A DNA stretch of 53,871 nt from CAZXCG01 sp964639205 (GTDB lineage Bacteria; Bacillota; Clostridia; Oscillospirales; Acutalibacteraceae): NCBI GenBank assembly GCA_964639205.1, contig CAZXCG010000006.1, positions 1 to 53,871 of the forward strand, written 5' to 3'. A program made the translations under genes and the position numbers. Shown here in pieces: positions 49,533-53,871 of this stretch; the stretch's first letter is position 1, and the number at the start of each line of letters is the position of its first letter. Under the pieces are notes generated by a model, which was not told where the DNA came from, did no database searches, and was given only the letters and a program-made list of their open reading frames with translations.

Positions 49533-50878
49533 GATAATCTTTCTTTTACAAGCTTTGCCGTTTCGTTTGCAAGGCGGGTTATCAAATCGACGTCGGAGCC
49601 TTCAAGCATAACGCGGATCAGCGGTTCGGTTCCCGACACACGAACCACTATACGCCCATCTTCGCCGAGAATGTCTGTAACGCGCCTGATTTCGGACTTA
49701 ATTTCTTTATCGGTATAAAAATGCGTTTTCCCCTCGTGCGACACTTCAACATTAATTAGTATCTGCGGGTAGCGGCGCATAATTCCGGCAAGCTTGCTTA
49801 AAGCTTCCCCGCGGCGGTTCATAAGGCTTAAAAGCTGCGCGCCTGTCATTTGACCGTCGCCGGTTGTGGAATAATCGAGAAAAATAATGTGACCGGACTG
49901 CTCGCCGCCTATATTATATCCCTGCTGAAGCATTGTTTCAAGAACATAGCGGTCGCCGACCTTTGTTGCGGCAAAATCAATTCCGTTTTCCCGGCAGAAT
50001 CTGTTAAAGCCCATATTGGTCATAACTGTGCCGACAACAGTATTGTGTCTGAGTATATTGCGGCGTTTCATATCCTCGGCGCAAATTGCCATAATAAAAT
50101 CGCCGTCCACAAGATCTCCGTTTTCATCAACCGCAAGACAGCGATCGGCGTCGCCGTCGAAAGCAAGCCCCGCGTCAAGCTTATTCTCTTTAACATAAGC
50201 CGTAAGCGCTTCCATATGTGTTGAACCGCATTTATTGTTTATATTGACTCCGTCGGGACAGTCTGAAAGCATATGGCACTGTGCGCCGAGAGACTCAAAA
50301 ATTATTTTAGCTGTTTTTGAAGATGAACCGTTTGCACAGTCGAGCGCAATTTTCATACCGTCGAGGCGGCATTCGACTGTGCTTATAACGAAGTCGGTAT
50401 AATCCTTAACGGCGTTTTCCTCGACTTTTACTGTACCGAGAGCTTCGTTTTGCGGCAGAAAATACGGCCGGGCATTATCAAGAACAATAGCCTCTATTTC
50501 TTCTTCCAAATCATCGGGCAGCTTATAGCCGTCCTCGCTGAAAATTTTAATGCCGTTAAATTCAAACGGATTATGAGACGCCGAAATCATAATTCCGGCG
50601 TCGGCGTTGTATTTTCTTACAAGGTATGCCACGGCGGGCGTGGGAATCTCTCCCAAAAGCCTGACGTTCGCACCTACGGAACAAAGACCGGCAACAAGCG
50701 CGCCCTCAAGCATTGTGCCGGAAATGCGGGTATCCCTTCCGATAAGCACGGTCGGCCGGGCGGTTTCGTCGTTTATCAGCACCATAGCCGCCGCCTTGCC
50801 TATATTCATAGCGAGCTCGCAGCTAAGCTCCGTGTTTGAAATTCCCCTTACTCCGTCGGTTCCAAACAGTCTTCCCAT
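49529..50878 (-). CDS. glmM: Phosphoglucosamine mutase
   Basis: The 449-residue enzyme turns glucosamine 6-phosphate into glucosamine 1-phosphate for UDP-GlcNAc and cell wall synthesis. It begins GRLFGTDGVRGISN. The phosphorylated Ser101 is in MISASHNPFEFNG, the metal loop is LAFDGDADRCLAVDENG, and GGEQSGHIIFLDYSTTGDG and VRVSGTEPLIRVMLE bind the sugar phosphate. The start ATG 50878 is behind GGGAGAGTGCGTAACC; the earlier in-frame codons overlap that site. It lies 44 bp behind ruvB. Confidence 0.97.
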   Translation of the reverse strand: MGRLFGTDGVRGISNTELSCELAMNIGKAAAMVLINDETARPTVLIGRDTRISGTMLEGALVAGLCSVGANVRLLGEIPTPAVAYLVRKYNADAGIMISASHNPFEFNGIKIFSEDGYKLPDDLEEEIEAIVLDNARPYFLPQNEALGTVKVEENAVKDYTDFVISTVECRLDGMKIALDCANGSSSKTAKIIFESLGAQCHMLSDCPDGVNINNKCGSTHMEALTAYVKENKLDAGLAFDGDADRCLAVDENGDLVDGDFIMAICAEDMKRRNILRHNTVVGTVMTNMGFNRFCRENGIDFAATKVGDRYVLETMLQQGYNIGGEQSGHIIFLDYSTTGDGQMTGAQLLSLMNRRGEALSKLAGIMRRYPQILINVEVSHEGKTHFYTDKEIKSEIRRVTDILGEDGRIVVRVSGTEPLIRVMLEGSDVDLITRLANETAKLVKERLS

Positions 50879-50922
50879 GGTTACGCACTCTCCCAACAAA
50901 AATAAATAAAGTTAAATAAACA

Positions 50923-51984
50923 TTAATCGAACAGGCTCGCCTGATCCGTGTAGCTGTCCCCGATTTCAAGCCCCATATGCTGATAAGCTTTAACGGTAAC
51001 GCATCTTCCGCGCGGGGTTCTGTTCAGGAAGCCGATCTGCATAAGATAAGGTTCATAAACATCTTCAATAGTCACGGCTTCCTCTCCTATTGCGGCGGCA
51101 AGGGTTTCAAGTCCTACGGGTCCGCCTTTATAATATTTAATCATAGCTTCAAGCATACGTCTGTCGTTGCCGTCAAGGCCGAGTTCATCGATTCCCAGCC
51201 GTTCAAGGGCTGTTTTTGCGGTCTGCAAAGTTATTACGCCGTCGCTCAAAACCTGTGCAAAATCGCGCACGCGTTTAAGCAGCCGGTTTGCAATGCGCGG
51301 GGTCCCCCGCGAACGGGAGGCAATTTCATAAGCTCCGTCGTCACAAATATTGATTCCGAGTATACCGGCGCTCCGCTTTATAATCAGCAGAAGCTCCTGC
51401 GGCGTATACAGCTCAAGGCGAAGCACAACGCCGAAGCGATCGCGCAGCGGAGCCGTGAGCTGACCCGCTCGGGTTGTTGCCCCTACCAGAGTAAAGCGCG
51501 GCAGCGGCAGGTGATATGAGGTTGCCATCTGTCCTTTTCCGGTGATGATGTCAAGTGCAAAATCCTCCATTGCAGGATACAGAATTTCTTCAACATTGCG
51601 GCTCAAACGGTGTATTTCATCGATAAAAAGAACGTCTCCGGGATTAAGGTTCGTAAGAATGGAGGCCAAATCACCGGGCTTTTCGATAGCCGGTCCGGAA
51701 GTGATTCTGAAGGAAACTCCGAGCTCGTTGGCTATAATCTGCGACAGGGTGGTTTTACCGAGACCCGGAGGTCCGTAAAGCAGCACATGGTCAAGGCTTT
51801 CGCCTCTTTGGCGGGCAGCTTCAATAAACACCCTCAGATTTTCCTTAACAGCGTCCTGCCCTATATAGTCGGAAAACGTTTTAGGCCGCAGGGAAACGTC
51901 CGACTCGGCGGCGTCTGAGGCTATTTCGGAGGGCTCAACAATTCTGTTTTCAAAATCGAATTCATCTGTAAATTCTATACTCAT
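50923..51984 (-). CDS. ruvB: Holliday junction branch-migration ATPase RuvB
   Basis: The 353-residue AAA+ motor drives branch migration with RuvA. It has SLRPKTFSDYIGQDAVKENL, Walker A YGPPGLGKTTLSQIIANELG, Walker B LFIDEIHRLSRNVEE, GATTRAGQLTAPLRDRFGV (sensor I) and a C-terminal winged helix with GFLNRTPRGRCVT. The length is normal apart from an acidic N-terminal extension of about 15 residues. Its start shares one base with the ruvA stop. Confidence 0.98.
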   Translation of the reverse strand: MSIEFTDEFDFENRIVEPSEIASDAAESDVSLRPKTFSDYIGQDAVKENLRVFIEAARQRGESLDHVLLYGPPGLGKTTLSQIIANELGVSFRITSGPAIEKPGDLASILTNLNPGDVLFIDEIHRLSRNVEEILYPAMEDFALDIITGKGQMATSYHLPLPRFTLVGATTRAGQLTAPLRDRFGVVLRLELYTPQELLLIIKRSAGILGINICDDGAYEIASRSRGTPRIANRLLKRVRDFAQVLSDGVITLQTAKTALERLGIDELGLDGNDRRMLEAMIKYYKGGPVGLETLAAAIGEEAVTIEDVYEPYLMQIGFLNRTPRGRCVTVKAYQHMGLEIGDSYTDQASLFD

Positions 51985-52580
51985 TATTTACTTCCCATTT
52001 TCTTTAAAGTCTCTCCTATAAGCTTTTCAACCGGCAGCGCAGGGTCGAGCGTATAAAGAACAGGCGACACTTCGGCGCTTGCATAGCCCAAAACCGAAAG
52101 AGCCTCCGTTGCTTTGGCGTAATTTCCCATAAGCGCAGAGGAAGGCTGCCCGTCGGAGGAGAGGGATTCGCCGTTTGAAAGACCCGGTAATTTATCCTTC
52201 AGCTCCAGAATAATTCTTTGGGCTATTTTATTGCCGACGCCCTGAGCACGGCTGATTGACCTTGCATCCGCCGAGGCAATTGCCAAAGCCAGCTGTTCTG
52301 GGGAAAGAACGGATAAAATTGCAAGCCCCGCCTTCGGCCCCACTCCGCTGACGCTTATGAGCATTTTGAATGTTGACAGCTCAGTCATAGAAGAAAAGCC
52401 GTACAAATCGACGGAATCCTCTCTTACGCTGAGATAAGTATACAGCGTTACTTCCTTATTCAGCTTTATATTGCGCTGTGTGTTTAATGTGGTCTGGCAT
52501 TTATAACCGACTCCGGCGCATTCCACAACGGCGATTCCCTGCTCGGTATGTGTTAAAATGCCACGTAAAGAATAAAGCAT
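51984..52580 (-). CDS. ruvA: Holliday junction DNA helicase subunit RuvA
   Basis: The 198-residue protein forms tetramers on four-way junctions. It begins MLYSLRGILTHTEQGIAVVE (OB fold), has REDSVDLYGFSSMTELSTFK, and two helix-hairpin-helix motifs (SVSGVGPKAGLAILS and AQGVGNKIAQRIILELKDKL). The C-terminal domain that contacts RuvB carries ATEALSVLGYASAEV. It begins one base after the ruvC stop. Confidence 0.97.
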   Translation of the reverse strand: MLYSLRGILTHTEQGIAVVECAGVGYKCQTTLNTQRNIKLNKEVTLYTYLSVREDSVDLYGFSSMTELSTFKMLISVSGVGPKAGLAILSVLSPEQLALAIASADARSISRAQGVGNKIAQRIILELKDKLPGLSNGESLSSDGQPSSALMGNYAKATEALSVLGYASAEVSPVLYTLDPALPVEKLIGETLKKMGSK

Positions 52581-53090
52581 TTATATGATACCCCTCTTGA
52601 CCATATTCATCCTTGTTTCGGTTCCGACTGAATTTGTATGGCAAATTGCCACTGCGAGTGCGTCCGCGGTGTCGTCCGGAGTCGGAACTTCGGCAAGATT
52701 CAACAGGCGGCGGGTCATCTCCATAACCTGCTGCTTTTGCGCCCTGCCGTAGCCGGTGACGGCAGTTTTAACCTGAAGCGGCGTATATTCAAAGGTCGGA
52801 ATTTTAAACTTCCGAGCAGCCAAAAGAATAACTCCGCGCGCCTGCGCGACAAGAATAGCTGTTTTCTGATTATTCTGAAAATAGAGCTTTTCTATCGCCA
52901 TTACTTCCGGCTCATATTTTTCGATTATACGGCGCATTTCATCATAAATAACTTCAAGGCGAGTGTTAAAATCCGCCGACGCCTCGGTTGTAATTGCGCC
53001 GAAGCCGACAGGGCGGCATACGGAATTTGAAAACCGTATCGCGCCGAAACCGACTATTGCATATCCCGGATCTATTCCAAGAACAACCAT
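52581..53090 (-). CDS. ruvC: Crossover junction endodeoxyribonuclease RuvC
   Basis: The 169-residue resolvase cuts Holliday junctions. Its RNase H-like acidic residues are visible in VLGIDPGYAIVGFG (Asp7), MAIEKLYFQNNQKTA (Glu), and TPDDTADALAVAICH (the two C-terminal Asp). TAVTGYGRAQKQQVMEM lies between. The start ATG 53090 is behind GGGAGGCAGAT; the longer frame to 53111 covers the ribosome site. It heads the ruvCAB operon. The promoter lies about 140 bases upstream, with repeat copy I in the leader. Confidence 0.97.
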   Translation of the reverse strand: MVVLGIDPGYAIVGFGAIRFSNSVCRPVGFGAITTEASADFNTRLEVIYDEMRRIIEKYEPEVMAIEKLYFQNNQKTAILVAQARGVILLAARKFKIPTFEYTPLQVKTAVTGYGRAQKQQVMEMTRRLLNLAEVPTPDDTADALAVAICHTNSVGTETRMNMVKRGII

Positions 53091-53118
53091 ATCTGCCTCC
53101 CGATAAAACAACAGCCCG

Positions 53119-53205
53119 ATTTAAATCGCAGCAACGCTCATTAAAGCTTAACCGAACCGAAACCCGCCTCCTTATAGGCAGGGAGGTCTGCGTTTAGATT
53201 ACTTT
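53119..53205 (+). repeat. Dispersed repeat, copy I (GTCTGC subfamily)
   Basis: GATTTAAATCGCAGCAACGC, ATTAAAGCTTAACC, AACCCGCCTCCTTATAGGCA and GGTCTGCGTTTAGATTA follow the same order as copy B on its own strand. It lies in the 5' leader of ruvC, antisense to that gene. Confidence 0.6.
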
Positions 53206-53229
53206 GGATTATTTTAGATTATCATTGTA

Positions 53230-53258
53230 ATTATACCACACAAGGCAAGGTTTATCAA
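53230..53258 (-). promoter_or_regulatory. Sigma-A promoter of ruvCAB
   Basis: On the minus strand TTGATA (53258-53253) and TATAAT (53235-53230) are 17 bases apart. The leader before the start at 53090 is about 135 nt. Confidence 0.8.
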
Positions 53259-53302
53259 CATATTTTAAACAGGTATTTTACTTGAAAGGTGAACGTGGCA
53301 AA

Positions 53303-53338
53303 ATGCGGTCTATCCCGTTTTGCCGGGTTAGACCGCAT
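53303..53338. terminator. Strong hairpin, probable terminator of the small membrane protein gene
   Basis: ATGCGGTCTA (53303-53312) pairs perfectly with TAGACCGCAT (53329-53338), with an inner CCCG/CGGG stem. On the minus strand TTTTG follows, so it may end the transcript of the gene at 53476. The T-run is short. Confidence 0.5.
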
Positions 53339-53384
53339 ACCTAATATACTGTTACCGTGCCCGAAAGCTGATTTACAACCAATT

Positions 53385-53480
53385 TTGGGGCGCTCCTTTA
53401 AGCCGGGAGCAACGCTCGGGCAAGCTTGCTTAAAGCAGAGCGCCGCCTTAGAGGCGGGGGACATCTTTGTCTAAGTTATA
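53385..53480 (+). repeat. Dispersed repeat, copy J (GCTTGC-type left half)
   Basis: GCCGGGAGCAACGCTCGGGC and AAGCTTGC are followed by GCGCCGCCTTAGAGGCGGGG and ACATCTTTGTCTAAGTTATA. Its right end contains the stop codon (TTA at 53476-53478 on the plus strand) of the minus-strand gene behind it. Confidence 0.8.
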
Positions 53481-53670
53481 AATCCTGATTATCCTGCCAC
53501 AGGTCGAATTCGTCAAATTCCGTTTCGGGAACATCGTTTTTCGTATGCGCGGCTCCCCTTTTGACTAAAGATTTTAAAAAGAAATAAACAAGGCATATAG
53601 GAACGCTTAACCACGTATATTCAGGCGCTTTAAAAACAAATAGTCCCACAACTATAAGAGTAAATATCAT
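53476..53670 (-). CDS. Small membrane protein of unknown function
   Basis: The 64-residue protein has two short hydrophobic stretches (IFTLIVVGLFVF and LSVPICLVYFFLKSL) joined by a turn, then a basic and finally acidic tail ending in DEFDLWQDNQDL. The start ATG 53670 is behind GAGAGGGTGAATTTTT, a good site, and a consensus-like promoter lies at 53784-53812. I recognise no family. Its last codons and stop lie at the very end of repeat copy J. Confidence 0.65.
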   Translation of the reverse strand: MIFTLIVVGLFVFKAPEYTWLSVPICLVYFFLKSLVKRGAAHTKNDVPETEFDEFDLWQDNQDL

Positions 53671-53686
53671 AAAAATTCACCCTCTC

Positions 53687-53726
53687 AAATTCAAATCGGA
53701 GCGACGCTCCGGCTTCCAAATTAAAT
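53687..53726 (+). repeat. Dispersed repeat, copy K (left module only)
   Basis: CAAATCGGAGCGACGCTCCG and GCTTCCAAATTAAAT match only the left half seen in copies B and G. It lies in the leader of the gene at 53476. Confidence 0.5.
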
Positions 53727-53783
53727 ATCGGTAAAATTTTCAATCCTTTTCAGCCTTTACGGCATATATACTTTTACGTTTAC

Positions 53784-53812
53784 AGCATAGCATAACCGAG
53801 GCGGCTTGTCAA
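53784..53812 (-). promoter_or_regulatory. Sigma-A promoter of the small membrane protein gene
   Basis: On the minus strand TTGACA (53812-53807) and TATGCT (53789-53784) are separated by 17 bases. The leader of about 105 nt includes repeat copy K. Confidence 0.75.
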
Positions 53813-53871
53813 TCATATTACCGCATTTATTTTAAAGCGCGGCGGCAAAATATGTACACCGGGCATTTCAA

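Larger units (their letters stand above)
53091..53475. other. Intergenic region between ruvC and the small membrane protein gene
   Basis: The 385 bases contain repeat copy I, the ruvC promoter, a strong hairpin at 53303-53338 and repeat copy J. I see no small gene and no SOS (LexA) box of the GAAC-N4-GTTC type. Confidence 0.7.

Noticed and set aside
53091..53475. LexA (SOS) box upstream of ruvCAB
   Set aside because: No GAAC-N4-GTTC-like or CGAACATATGTTCG-like sequence was found near the promoter.
1..53871. tRNA, rRNA, prophage or complete insertion sequence
   Set aside because: No cloverleaf-like or rRNA segments, integrase, transposase or phage structural genes were recognised in either strand.

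Overview
The window looks like chromosomal DNA of an endospore-forming anaerobic Firmicute, probably a clostridial (Oscillospirales-like) lineage. The evidence is the spore genes spoIVB-spo0A, dpaA-dpaB (dipicolinate synthase), ytfJ and a dacF-like carboxypeptidase, together with feoAB, a biotin-dependent carboxyltransferase set, an ECF transporter core, strong AGGAGG ribosome sites and sigma-A promoters with 17-nt spacers. Coding density is high. I see no tRNA, rRNA, CRISPR array, prophage or intact insertion sequence.

Layout. 1-1030: remnant of a peptidoglycan-binding protein, a small NrdD-like glycyl-radical protein that has lost its stop codon, and a convergent YbaK deacylase. 1088-3350: mntP and a RING/zinc-ribbon membrane protein, each bracketed by copies of a dispersed repeat. 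3390-12449 (minus): fhs-tsaE-tsaB-rpiB-upp-exoA followed by an ABC exporter pair. 12669-19652: rodA, an mscS/MORN pair, pfkA, an ATP-grasp gene and a small membrane protein, with more repeat copies. 19722-22101: DUF1540 protein, dpaAB and a lipoprotein. 22250-24845: repeat and feoAB. 24926-28081 (minus): carboxyltransferase, biotin carrier and OadA-like subunit. 28196-33753 (minus): M50 protease-scpA-scpB-DUF2953-ytfJ-dacF-rluB-unknown, a classical Firmicute cluster. 33836-36178: P-type ATPase. 36346-38328: spoIVB and spo0A. 38437-39907 (minus): DUF1836 regulator and SPFH protein. 40086-53090 (minus): ruvCAB-glmM-methyltransferase-ecfA1A2T-truA-DUF5711-cvpA-pgsA-clpE-like. 53476-53812: a small membrane protein between two more repeat copies.

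The most unusual feature is a family of about 12 dispersed intergenic repeats (roughly 40-180 bp). They share one hairpin module and one end (CATCTTTGCCTAAGTTAT) but have different left halves. Two full-length copies fold as a row of hairpins. Ten copies bracket five single genes (mntP, the RING protein, rodA, the 19182 membrane protein, the 53476 membrane protein), and at four loci the repeat end supplies the TAA stop codon of the neighbouring gene. Other points worth a second look are a Spo0A with a degenerate receiver pocket, a transcarboxylase-like operon with no membrane decarboxylase subunit, a sigma-K-like promoter for dpaAB, a hairpin-rich mntP leader, and a rodA whose good ribosome site has no standard start codon behind it.

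All functional calls come from recognising motifs and family features by eye. No alignment or database search was run.
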